Below, piece by piece: positions 18,078 through 26,008 of a DNA stretch of 64,000 nt. Numbering within the stretch: position 1 is the stretch's first letter; every line of letters begins with the position of its first letter. Below the pieces are notes generated by a model, which was given only the letters and a program-made list of their open reading frames with translations, was not told where the DNA came from and did no database searches. Origin of the DNA: Caldifarciminota bacterium (GTDB lineage: Bacteria; Hydrothermota; UBA3073); contig JAUWGP010000001.1 of assembly GCA_030606335.1 (NCBI GenBank), positions 62,001 to 126,000 on the forward strand. Direction: 5' to 3'. A program made the translations under genes and the position numbers.

Positions 18078-18728
18078 ATGCTTATACGGTATATGGGACA
18101 TTCGGCATTTCTTATAAAAAATAAAGAGGACATAAGAATCATAACTGACCCCTATTCACCTACCCAGGGTGTAAACTACAAACCAATTAAAGAAGAGGCA
18201 GAAATTGTTACTATATCACATGAACACTGGGACCACAACGCAGTCGATTATGTTAAAGGTAATCCTTCTGTGATAAAAAAAGTGGATAAAAGAGAAGTCA
18301 GGGGAATAAAGATAAGAGGAGTTCCTACTTTCCATGATGCCAGCGAAGGAAAAGAACGCGGTAAAAATATAATATTCATCTTCGAGATTGAAGGTATGAG
18401 GTTATGTCATCTTGGTGATCTCGGGCATGAACTCAGTAATGAACAGATTTCTCAAATTGGAGATATTGATATCTGTCTTATTCCGGTTGGTGGAACTTTT
18501 ACAATAGGACCAGAAGAAGCTAAGAAGGTTTTAAAGGCTATAAACCCTAAAATTGTCATTCCAATGCACTTCAAAACCCCCTCTCTCGATTTTCCTATCG
18601 CTAATGTCGATGATTTCCTTAAAGGGATTGATAATATAGTAAGAGTAAATAGCTCTGATTATGAGATAGAAAAAGATAAGCTACCAACTCAAAGAGAGAT
18701 AATAGTATTAAATCCTGCAATGTCATAA
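18078..18728 (+). CDS. Metallo-beta-lactamase-fold hydrolase (UPF0173-like)
   Basis: The 216-residue product has the zinc-binding HEHWDHN motif (usual HxHxDH), an early RYMGHSAFLIK strand, the aspartate in LCHLGDLGHEL, and a final metal His in IPMHFKTP. This is the YtkL/UlaG-like UPF0173 group, cytoplasmic metal-dependent hydrolases of mostly unknown substrate. It is the last gene of the rpsG operon; a strong terminator begins 11 bp after its stop. Confidence 0.85.
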   Translation: MLIRYMGHSAFLIKNKEDIRIITDPYSPTQGVNYKPIKEEAEIVTISHEHWDHNAVDYVKGNPSVIKKVDKREVRGIKIRGVPTFHDASEGKERGKNIIFIFEIEGMRLCHLGDLGHELSNEQISQIGDIDICLIPVGGTFTIGPEEAKKVLKAINPKIVIPMHFKTPSLDFPIANVDDFLKGIDNIVRVNSSDYEIEKDKLPTQREIIVLNPAMS

Positions 18729-18739
18729 TAATTTTAAAG

Positions 18740-18791
18740 ACCACAGGATTGGTTTCACTGAAATTTTTACGTGAAGATCCTGTGGTTTTTT
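18740..18791 (+). terminator. Rho-independent terminator of the rpsG operon
   Basis: ACCACAGGAT (18740-18749) pairs perfectly with ATCCTGTGGT (18777-18786). An inner TTCAC/GTGAA stem extends it, and a T run follows directly. Confidence 0.9.
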
Positions 18792-18801
18792 ATATGTGAT
18801 T

Positions 18802-19608
18802 ATGAAATATTCCATCTACAATTCTCCCCTTGGAAAGCTATATATTGTAGCCACAAATAATGGCATATGTAGATTGGATTGGGATGTGATAAGGTTTCAG
18901 AAAAATCTACCAGTGAATTCAAATCTGACAAAGGACATATTTCCTGGCTTTGGTCGAAGTCTTGACTTATATTTCAGGGGTTATAGAGAAGATTTCGATT
19001 ATCCTTTAGACCTTATTTATCTATCCCCATTTACAAGGACAGTTTTGAGAGAGATAAAACAAATACCCTATGGCAAAACGAAGAAATACAGTGCATTATC
19101 AGTTCTTATCGGAAGACCTGGCGCACAAAGGGCTGTAGCAAATGCAGCAGGAAGAAATCCCATACCAATCATCATACCATGCCATAGAGTCATTGGAAAA
19201 GAAAGTCTGGGTGGATATAGTGGTGGTATAGGAACGAAATTATGGTTACTAAATCTTGAGAAGTCTGGAATATTTCATGAAATCGTTTCTATTATAACCA
19301 GACTAAGACAAGAGTGTCCCTGGGACAGTATACAAACCCATGAATCACTTATACCTTACATAAAAGAGGAATGTGAAGAGGTCATTAGTGCTATTAAAGA
19401 AAAAAAATATCTTAAAGAAGAGCTTGGCGACTTACTTTTACAGGTTTTACTGCAGTCAGAGATAGCTAAAGACTTCAATATACTCGATGTATGTGAGGTG
19501 CTTGCTAGCAAACTAAAAACTCGCCATCCTCATATATTTGGTAATATGAAGGCAAGTACACCTGAAGAAGTAAGAAAAATATGGGAAGAGGTAAAGAGGA
19601 ACAATTAA
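18802..19608 (+). CDS. Fusion of O6-methylguanine-DNA methyltransferase and MazG pyrophosphohydrolase
   Basis: Two repair activities lie in one chain. Residues about 1-160 (numbered from a possible GTG start at 18796) are an Ogt/MGMT suicide methyltransferase with the acceptor Cys129 in IIIPCHRVIG, plus the RAVANAAGRNP and GGYSGG elements. Residues about 163-270 are a MazG-type NTP pyrophosphohydrolase: RLRQECPWDSIQTHESL, metal ligands in EECEE (191-195) and EELGD (208-212), and RHPHIFG. Both sets of key residues are intact and there is no stop between them. The combination couples removal of alkyl groups from DNA with cleansing of the nucleotide pool. ATG 18802 is preferred as start. The gene sits just after the operon terminator. 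Confidence 0.9.
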   Translation: MKYSIYNSPLGKLYIVATNNGICRLDWDVIRFQKNLPVNSNLTKDIFPGFGRSLDLYFRGYREDFDYPLDLIYLSPFTRTVLREIKQIPYGKTKKYSALSVLIGRPGAQRAVANAAGRNPIPIIIPCHRVIGKESLGGYSGGIGTKLWLLNLEKSGIFHEIVSIITRLRQECPWDSIQTHESLIPYIKEECEEVISAIKEKKYLKEELGDLLLQVLLQSEIAKDFNILDVCEVLASKLKTRHPHIFGNMKASTPEEVRKIWEEVKRNN

Positions 19609-19675
19609 CAATTCAAAATTAGCAATTAGCAAGTTAAAATGACAGAAGGGAAAGAACATAGACTAAGGACTAAGG

Positions 19676-19836
19676 GGAGGGTAGGAGCAACGTCCCCGTT
19701 GCGATAATTTAATCGGGGTTAGGAAACCCCTCCTACTGAAAAGAGAAGGTAGGAGTCCGTCGTTTGACGGACGATAATAGGTAGGAGCAATGTCTCTACC
19801 TGTCGGAAGACAGGCATGTTGCGAAGAGAGAAACAG
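19676..19836. repeat. GTAGGAG-type palindromic repeat cluster
   Basis: Several modules start GTAGGAG: one with CCCCGTT/AATCGGGG-like arms and GGGGTTAGGAAACCCC, one with TCCGTCGTTTGACGGA, and one with a CCTGTCGGAAGACAGG hairpin. Nearly the same series recurs at 41176-41272. It is non-coding, in the gap before fusA. Confidence 0.7.
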
Positions 19837-19859
19837 GTGTGTTAAATTTTTATAATAAT

Positions 19860-21923
19860 ATGGATATAAAAAACATAAGAAATATAGGTATAATTGCCCA
19901 TATAGATGCTGGAAAGACCACAACCACTGAGAGGTTTCTCTTTTATTCTCATAAGACACATAGAATGGGTGAGGTTGATGAAGGAACTACAGTAACTGAT
20001 TATCTCACAGAAGAAAGAGAGAGAGGTATAACTATAACCTCAGCCTGTGTCAGCACGATCTGGAAAGGTAAGCAAATAAACATCGTAGATACACCAGGTC
20101 ATGTTGACTTCACTGTTGAGGTAGAGCGGTGCTTGCGTGTGCTGGATGGCGCAGTTGTTATATTCAGCGCCGTAGAAGGCGTCGAGTCACAATCAGAAAC
20201 TGTATGGTATCAGGCAAGTAAATATAAAATTCCAAGGATTGTGTATGTAAATAAACTCGATAGAATTGGTGCAGACCCATATGAAGCATGCAATATGATG
20301 TGCGGCAGACTTGGTGCTACCCCCCTTATTATCCAGATACCATATGGAATTGAAGATTCCTTTAAGGGAATCATAGACCTAATCAGGTGGAAACTATACA
20401 TATGGAAAGGAGAACCTGACAATGAGTATATCATACAGAATATACCTGACGAGTTAATTGAAAAAGCAAAAAAAGAGAGAGAAAAACTTCTTGAGATTGT
20501 CTCCTTACATGATGATTACATTGCATCACTATTCTTAGATGAAAAAGAACCTTCTATTTCAGAACTTATATCCTCAATAAGAAGGGGAACAATTGAAAAT
20601 TTTTATTACCCAACTTTTTTCGGTGCATCACTAAAGAACATCGGTGTACAGCCTTTGCTGGATGGAATAGTAAATTTCCTACCATCCCCTCTTGATCTTC
20701 CTCCAATAAAAGGTATTTCCCTTGATGGAAAAGAGACTGAGCGAAAACTACTTCCAGATGAACCCTTTTCGGGTCTTATCTTTAAGATAGTTCAGGATCC
20801 ATTTGGAAAGTTATTGTATATACGTATATATTCTGGTAAAATAAAAAAAGGTACCGTTGTGCTTGATGCCAACACACAACAGAAACAGAGAGTTACACGT
20901 ATATTTAGAATGTATTCGAATAAAAGAAGCGAGGTCAATGAAGCATATGCTGGGGATATATGTACTCTTGTTGGCCCGAAAGAAGTTAAAACTGGGCATA
21001 CACTCTGCGCAAAGGAACAACCCATACTTTTAGAAAGCCCGACATTTGCTCAACCCGTGGTTTCCGTGTCTATAGAACCCAAAACAAAGGCAGACGAGGG
21101 AAAACTGATGTCAGTCTTGAAGATGCTTGTAGAGGAAGACCCGACGTTCACATGCAGATATAATGAAGAGACAGGCGAAACGATAATTTCTGGTATGGGA
21201 GAGTTACATCTCGATGTTCTCACAAATAGGATAACAAAAGAATTTGGTGTGCATGCAAGAGTCAGCAAACCAAGAGTTAGTTACAGGGAAACAATTCTTG
21301 GAGAGGCAGTTTCAGAAGGAAGGTATATCAAGCAAACAGGGGGAAGAGGACACTATGGTCATGTAAAGCTTGCTGTTTCACCCAGGGAAAGTGGTAGAGG
21401 AATTGAAATAGAATACAACATCAAAGGTGGTGAGTTGCCAAAAGAATTTTTCTTTGCAATTAAAGAGGGAATACTCGAGTCTCTCAACGCAGGTCTATTC
21501 CTTGGTTACCCAGTAGTTGATATCAATGTAAATGTTATAAGTGGTTCATACCATGAGGTTGATTCCTCATCAATTGATTATAAAATAGCCGCTAGTATTG
21601 CGGTTAAGAGAGCAATAGAAAAAGCGGAACCTTGCCTGCTTGAACCAATAATGAATCTCGAGATAATAGTTCCAGGTGAATATCTTGGTGCAGTTCTTGA
21701 TGATATTAATGCAAGAGATGGTAAGGTGAACTCGCTTCAAGGAAAGGGTAACCTACAAACAGTAAAAGCAACTTGCCCACTTCGCAATTTGTTTGGCTAC
21801 GCAACTGCAATAAGGTCGCTGTCACAGGGTAGAGCAGTCTATATCATAGAATTCGGTCACTATGGTATTGTACCGCAGAACGTTGCTGAAGAAATGGTAA
21901 AAAAAATCAGAGGGTATCTATAA
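19860..21923 (+). CDS. fusA: Translation elongation factor G
   Basis: This ribosomal translocase GTPase has about 687 residues from ATG 19860. It has G1 AHIDAGKTTTTER, switch I RGITITSAC, G3 DTPGHVDFTVEV and G4 NKLDR, then domains II to V with GMGELHLDVL and a C-terminal EEMVKKIRGYL. An in-frame GTG at 19839, with a weak GAGAG site upstream, could add seven residues; ATG is chosen because the homologous N-terminus begins near KNIRNIGI. The absence of rpsL/rpsG next to it leaves open whether this is the main EF-G or a second paralogue. Confidence 0.95.
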   Translation: MDIKNIRNIGIIAHIDAGKTTTTERFLFYSHKTHRMGEVDEGTTVTDYLTEERERGITITSACVSTIWKGKQINIVDTPGHVDFTVEVERCLRVLDGAVVIFSAVEGVESQSETVWYQASKYKIPRIVYVNKLDRIGADPYEACNMMCGRLGATPLIIQIPYGIEDSFKGIIDLIRWKLYIWKGEPDNEYIIQNIPDELIEKAKKEREKLLEIVSLHDDYIASLFLDEKEPSISELISSIRRGTIENFYYPTFFGASLKNIGVQPLLDGIVNFLPSPLDLPPIKGISLDGKETERKLLPDEPFSGLIFKIVQDPFGKLLYIRIYSGKIKKGTVVLDANTQQKQRVTRIFRMYSNKRSEVNEAYAGDICTLVGPKEVKTGHTLCAKEQPILLESPTFAQPVVSVSIEPKTKADEGKLMSVLKMLVEEDPTFTCRYNEETGETIISGMGELHLDVLTNRITKEFGVHARVSKPRVSYRETILGEAVSEGRYIKQTGGRGHYGHVKLAVSPRESGRGIEIEYNIKGGELPKEFFFAIKEGILESLNAGLFLGYPVVDINVNVISGSYHEVDSSSIDYKIAASIAVKRAIEKAEPCLLEPIMNLEIIVPGEYLGAVLDDINARDGKVNSLQGKGNLQTVKATCPLRNLFGYATAIRSLSQGRAVYIIEFGHYGIVPQNVAEEMVKKIRGYL

Positions 21924-22215
21924 TGCTTTTAAATTAACCACAGATGACACAGATAATAAAGATTTTTTGGACATATATCAACTCTAATTTATACTGATTG
22001 TAATTTCTATTTTCAAATAAGAAAATAATCGCTTATTTACGTGTGCTTATCTTCATTTTCCTGAATGAAATTTCTATATATTGCAAAAAATACCAAGTCT
22101 CACTTACATTGAACAGAAAAAAACATATTCTTGTTATTATCAAATTACTTTATGTGGAAAATAAAAAAATACTCTGTCTACTCTGCGTTCTCTGTGGTTT
22201 AGACAAGGGAGAACT

Positions 22216-23787
22216 ATGAAAAATAAACCTATTATCATAGATGGCAGTTCACTAACGATTGAAGATATCATCAAGGTTGCACGGTATAATGTAAAGGTCT
22301 TACTCTCTCCTTCAGCCAGAAATAAATGCAAGGATAGTCTAAAATGGATAGAAAAGAAGGCTCAGGGTGAACATACCATCTACGGAGTCAATACAGGATT
22401 CGGTTCAAAGGAAAGGGTTAGAGTTGCACCTAATGAACTGCAGAATCTGCAAAAAAATCTCATACTCTCCCACTCCGCTGGTGTCGGTGAAATTATGGAT
22501 AAAGAGACAGTTCGAGCAATGATGCTTCTCAGGGCAAATGCTCTATCAGTAGGTTTCTCCGGAGTCAGACCTCTCTTGATAGATAATATCCTTACTCTCC
22601 TTAATAATAATGTACACCCTATTGTTCCCCAAAAGGGGTCTGTTGGAGCATCCGGTGATCTTGCTCCACTGGCACATCTTGCACTTCTGCTACTGGGTGA
22701 GGGTAATGCATTTATAGGAGAGAAAAAAACCCCTGCAAAGAAGGCATTAAATCATGCAGGTGTTGTTCCCATATCTCTTGGTCCAAAAGAAGGGCTTGCA
22801 CTTATAAATGGAAATCAACTTTCCACAAGCATAGGCATAATAACACTTTTCGACTTCCTCCACCTGTTTAATACTACTCTAACTTCTGCCAGCCTTGCTC
22901 TTGAGGCACTACTTGCACATAAAGACGCATTCAGCCCTGAATACCTCAGAGCAAGACCACATGAAGGTATTATGGAGGTTTCAAAATGCATAACAAGTCT
23001 TCTTGAAGGTAGTCAACTTATCAATACCGATAAAGAACACATACAGGATGCATATTCACTGCGTTGCATACCGCAGGTTTATGCTACAGTACTCTCCTCT
23101 TACAATTGGGTAAAAGGTGTGCTCGATGTCGAAATCAATTCAGCCACTGATAACCCACTTATATTTCCAAAATTAAATAGGGTTATCTCAGGTGGTAACT
23201 TCCACGGTGAACCTATCGCTGTAGCAATGGACCTTCTTGGTATAGCCATCTCTAATCTTGGTAATATAACAGAAAGGCAAATAATGAGGCTCGTATCATC
23301 GTTCCTATCAAAAGGTCTCCCTTCCTTCCTGGCAAAGCGGGAGGGATTGGAAAGTGGATATATGATAGCTCAGTATTCAGCAGCCGCACTTGTATCTGAG
23401 AATAAGCTCCTCACACACCCAGCATCCTCCGATTCAATCCCAACTTCAGAAGACCAGGAAGACTATGTAAGCATGGCACCAATTGCAGCAAGAAAGGCAA
23501 GAGAAATATTCAAAAACACAAGGACCATAGTAGCCATCGAGCTCTTGTGTTCGGCAGAGGCAGTTGATATAAGAACAAAGGAAGACTATTCCCTTCTTGG
23601 TAAAGGCACAAGGGTAGTCCAGGAATTAATACGAGAAAAAGTACCACCGCTTAATAGAGACAGAATAATAAGTGATGATATAAAGACAGCTGAGGAATTG
23701 ATTGAAAAAGATATAATTTTTAAAGGAATAAAAGATAAAGGAATTACCCTCCCTTTTTTGGGAATGCCTAATATATTTACTCTATAG
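22216..23787 (+). CDS. hutH: Histidine ammonia-lyase
   Basis: The 523-residue member of the aromatic ammonia-lyase family converts histidine to urocanate and ammonia. The Ala-Ser-Gly triad that cyclises to the MIO prosthetic group is in GSVGASGDLAPLAHLAL. The active-site YGVNTGFGSK and NGNQLSTS segments are present. The LSHSAGVG motif (Ser-His) marks histidase rather than Phe/Tyr lyases. The rest of the Hut pathway (hutU, hutI, hutG) is not nearby, so the enzyme stands alone. It has a GGGAG ribosome binding site. Confidence 0.94.
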   Translation: MKNKPIIIDGSSLTIEDIIKVARYNVKVLLSPSARNKCKDSLKWIEKKAQGEHTIYGVNTGFGSKERVRVAPNELQNLQKNLILSHSAGVGEIMDKETVRAMMLLRANALSVGFSGVRPLLIDNILTLLNNNVHPIVPQKGSVGASGDLAPLAHLALLLLGEGNAFIGEKKTPAKKALNHAGVVPISLGPKEGLALINGNQLSTSIGIITLFDFLHLFNTTLTSASLALEALLAHKDAFSPEYLRARPHEGIMEVSKCITSLLEGSQLINTDKEHIQDAYSLRCIPQVYATVLSSYNWVKGVLDVEINSATDNPLIFPKLNRVISGGNFHGEPIAVAMDLLGIAISNLGNITERQIMRLVSSFLSKGLPSFLAKREGLESGYMIAQYSAAALVSENKLLTHPASSDSIPTSEDQEDYVSMAPIAARKAREIFKNTRTIVAIELLCSAEAVDIRTKEDYSLLGKGTRVVQELIREKVPPLNRDRIISDDIKTAEELIEKDIIFKGIKDKGITLPFLGMPNIFTL

Positions 23788-23812
23788 TCAATTCGCATTT
23801 TTAAAGAAATCC

Positions 23813-24574
23813 ATGAAACAAATTGATTGTGAACATCTTTACCGTGATGGACGATACTATGACCTCGAAAATGAGGATTTTGTAGATGATATCCCCTTCT
23901 ACCTGCATCAGATTGAGAAATACGGCGAGCCTGTTCTTGAACTGGCTTGTGGGACAGGAAGGATTACCATTCCTATAGCCCAAAAGGGAATTCAAATCAC
24001 AGGACTGGATATATTAGACTCTATGCTCAATCATGCTAAGAGAAAGGCAACAAATAAAGGTGTTAATGTCGAATGGATTAAGGCTGATTGCAGAGATTTC
24101 AGATTAAATAAGAAATTTAATCTTATATTTTCCCCATTCAACTCAATAGCCCATCTTCATGATTTGGAAAGTATTAAAGCCTGTTTTTCCTGTGTAAAAG
24201 AACATTTAATGGATAATGGTAGATTTATCATTGATTTCTTTAATCCCAGTCTAAACATTTTAACGAGAGACCCAACCAAGCGCTATCCTGTAAAAGAGTA
24301 TCCTGATCCTGATGGGAAAGGTCAGGTTGTTATTACAGAAAATAATATTTATGATGTTGCCAACCAGATAAACAGGGTTAAATGGTACTACAAGATTGGC
24401 AGCCAGTCAGAGGAGGTTGTAGAAGATTTGAACATGAGAATTTTCTACCCCCAGGAACTTGATGCACTTCTATATTATAATGGTTTCACTATTGAGAATA
24501 AATATGGTAATTATGATGAAACTCCTTTTATATCTGCATCGCCAAAACAGCTAATAGTTTGCCATAAACATTAA
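23813..24574 (+). CDS. Class I SAM-dependent methyltransferase
   Basis: The 253-residue product has the Rossmann SAM site VLELACGTGRITIPIAQKG (about 42-60), the acidic strand end TGLDILDSML, and LIFSPFNSIAHL as motif IV. It belongs to the broad Methyltransf_25/11 type found on small molecules; the substrate cannot be assigned. It follows hutH by 25 bp and might be co-transcribed. Confidence 0.85.
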   Translation: MKQIDCEHLYRDGRYYDLENEDFVDDIPFYLHQIEKYGEPVLELACGTGRITIPIAQKGIQITGLDILDSMLNHAKRKATNKGVNVEWIKADCRDFRLNKKFNLIFSPFNSIAHLHDLESIKACFSCVKEHLMDNGRFIIDFFNPSLNILTRDPTKRYPVKEYPDPDGKGQVVITENNIYDVANQINRVKWYYKIGSQSEEVVEDLNMRIFYPQELDALLYYNGFTIENKYGNYDETPFISASPKQLIVCHKH

Positions 24575-24654
24575 TAGAACGATATCAACAAACAACAGGA
24601 TTATCTAAATAGATATAACAGGAACTATAAAGATTCTTTTAATAAAATCTATTC

Positions 24655-24749
24655 AACAGGGATTGGAAGAGATCTGTATGAGATTCTAAAAACAAAGAAA
24701 TTTTCTTATCACTTAAAATTCTCTTATTTGCCTCAAGCAAATCCCTGTT
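24655..24749. repeat. 95-bp inverted-repeat element, copy A
   Basis: The element opens AACAGGGATT and closes AATCCCTGTT, with an inner hairpin TTTGC/GCAAA at the right side. Together with copy B 57 bp further on, it is one of a pair of nearly equal length. There is no coding potential. Confidence 0.7.
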
Positions 24750-24806
24750 TAACACAACTTTCCTGTCATTGCTAGTCCATACGGGCTAAGCAATCTCTTG
24801 TTTTTT

Positions 24807-24902
24807 AACAGGGATTGAAAGAGATTTAAATAAAGAATAATAAAATCATTTATCTCTTTAGATTCTCTTTATTTACCTGCGTAAAGCAGGTAAATCCCTG
24901 TT
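24807..24902. repeat. 96-bp inverted-repeat element, copy B
   Basis: The same AACAGGGATT and AATCCCTGTT ends as copy A. Inner arms are AAAGAGAT/ATCTCTTT and a strong TTTACCTGC/GCAGGTAAA hairpin. Inner sequence differs much from copy A, while layout is kept, as in a structured RNA or a fold-dependent mobile element. Confidence 0.7.
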
Positions 24903-24915
24903 TAATAAAGTGTAT

Positions 24916-24980
24916 TTGCCATTGCGAATCCGTCGTCCGTCAAGAAGTACGACGGATTGACGGATGAAGCAATCTCATCT
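24916..24980. repeat. CATTGCGA/GCAATCTCAT repeat copy
   Basis: A short interspersed repeat with a CCGTCGTCCGTCAAG...GACGGATTGACGG inner palindrome, ending GAAGCAATCTCAT 14 bp before a promoter. It is the same family as at 8695 and 25822. Confidence 0.6.
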
Positions 24981-24994
24981 AAAACATTTTTTCC

Positions 24995-25023
24995 TTGACT
25001 TTTCTCCATTTTTTTATTATAAT
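24995..25023 (+). promoter_or_regulatory. Consensus sigma-70 promoter
   Basis: TTGACT (24995-25000), a 17-bp spacer TTTCTCCATTTTTTTAT, and TATAAT (25018-25023). Spacer and flanks are almost identical to the promoter at 49715. The transcript would run through about 340 nt of non-coding DNA to the broken gene at 25365. Between 25024 and 25364 I see a GC-rich patch near 25147-25182 and a GGAGTGC hairpin at 25252, but no gene. Confidence 0.8.
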
Positions 25024-25312
25024 ATATACTACATAGTCTTAGCGTCTTTGTGTCATCGTGTCGTTGGGTCCCAGTGAAATATGCTTCCCATGGAGTAGTT
25101 TGACATTTCACCACGGTGTAATAAAGAGAATCATTACACATGGCAAGCCCCGTACGCTAAGGCTGCGGGACAGGCTCTAATGATATAGATAAACATTTCA
25201 GGGGGCAAGCGGGATAAATCTTTGGGTCATATAAATTAAGCTATTAAAAATTTGGAGTGCATCGAATATGTCGATGCGTGTACAGATATAGATTTTTATA
25301 AGCATAAAAAAT

Positions 25313-25322
25313 GTTAGGCGAC
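25313..25322 (+). repeat. Left inverted boundary of a gene cassette-like unit
   Basis: GTTAGGCGAC here is the exact reverse complement of GTCGCCTAAC at 25741-25750; the two flank the broken gene. GTTAGGC and GCCTAAC match the outer R' and R'' core forms of integron attC sites, but a complete attC is not visible at either end. Confidence 0.4.
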
Positions 25323-25364
25323 AAGGTGATGGTTTATTGAAATACGAAGAAAGTGAGGTAATCT

Positions 25365-25727
25365 ATGGAAGAACCAACTATGCAAGAGCAACCCGTACAA
25401 GAGCAACCGGTACCAGGGAAACCAACAGAAGTTCCACAAGAAATCTTACGATGGAACTGAGGTGCATTTTTCCTCAACTGGATCTGGGGAATAGGCAACA
25501 GCACTTACATAGCATTACTGTGTCTTATCCCGTTTGTCAACATCATTATGATATTTGTACTGGGAGCAAAAGGTAGTGAATGGGCATGGCAGAACAGACA
25601 CTGGGACAGTGTGGAACACTTTAAAAGAGTTCAGAGAGCCTGGGCCTGGTGGGGATTTGGTCTGTTTCTTTTGGGTATTCTCATTTTTATCATAAACACC
25701 ATAGTAGCTGTATCAACTTTACAGTAA
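25365..25727 (+). pseudogene. Small membrane protein gene interrupted by one in-frame TGA
   Basis: From ATG 25365 (ribosome binding site GAGGT) the frame gives a Gln/Pro/Glu-rich lead of 31 codons ending RWN, then TGA at 25458-25460, then 88 more codons in the same frame with two clear membrane helices (about 43-60 and 95-115) and a Trp-rich loop. In related proteins, as I remember them, this region reads WNWGAFF, so TGG to TGA at a conserved Trp is the simplest explanation. TGA is a normal stop in neighbouring genes. It could be a true null mutation, a readthrough site or a sequencing error. No internal start with a good ribosome binding site follows. Confidence 0.75.
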
Positions 25728-25740
25728 TAATCAGCACCAC

Positions 25741-25750
25741 GTCGCCTAAC
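25741..25750 (-). repeat. Right inverted boundary of the cassette-like unit
   Basis: GTCGCCTAAC, the reverse complement of 25313-25322; the similarity continues as a partly matching CACCAC/GGTG stretch. It begins 13 bp after the stop of the broken gene. Confidence 0.4.
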
Positions 25751-25821
25751 TAATTAATTTATCAATCACTGAGTCTAATATTTCGTGCTGAAGATAAAAC
25801 AATCTCATTGTTTTGACCTAT

Positions 25822-25922
25822 CATTGCGAGTACTGATAGTTATCGGAACGAAGCAATCTCATCCTTACTTGTCATTGCAAGCAGTCCGTCGCACTTCTTG
25901 ACGGACAAAGCAATCTCATCGG
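25822..25922. repeat. Two tandem CATTGCGAG/GCAATCTCAT repeats
   Basis: Two copies each run from TCATTGC to GCAATCTCATC, the second with a GTCCGTC/GACGGAC arm pair. They end 14 bp before the promoter at 25936. The 25728-26008 gap contains nothing else. Confidence 0.6.
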
Positions 25923-25935
25923 TCCAACTTTTTCC

Positions 25936-25967
25936 TTGACTTTTATCCATTTTTACTATATTATAAT
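25936..25967 (+). promoter_or_regulatory. Promoter of the restriction-modification pair
   Basis: TTGACT at 25936-25941 with either TATTAT at 25959 (17-bp spacer) or TATAAT at 25962 (20-bp spacer). It is preceded by the same TTTTTCC as the promoters at 24995, 49715 and 61578. The methylase ATG follows at 26009. Confidence 0.65.
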
Positions 25968-26008
25968 AGTATAGATTAAAACACAATATTATTAAAAAAC
26001 TAAATATT

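Noticed and set aside
24655-24902. CRISPR-like array because AACAGGGATTGAAAGAG resembles a repeat 3' end
   Set aside because: Only two copies about 150 bp apart, each internally palindromic with its own closing arm; no regular repeat-spacer pattern and no cas gene.
25147-25182. GC-rich patch as a small structural RNA (SRP or 6S type)
   Set aside because: I could not match any conserved core of a known RNA and the patch is short.
25458-25460. TGA decoded as tryptophan genome-wide
   Set aside because: Several well-recognised genes in the window end in TGA (methylase-nuclease fusion, lolD, the R-M methylase), and topA, fusA and others use TGG normally.
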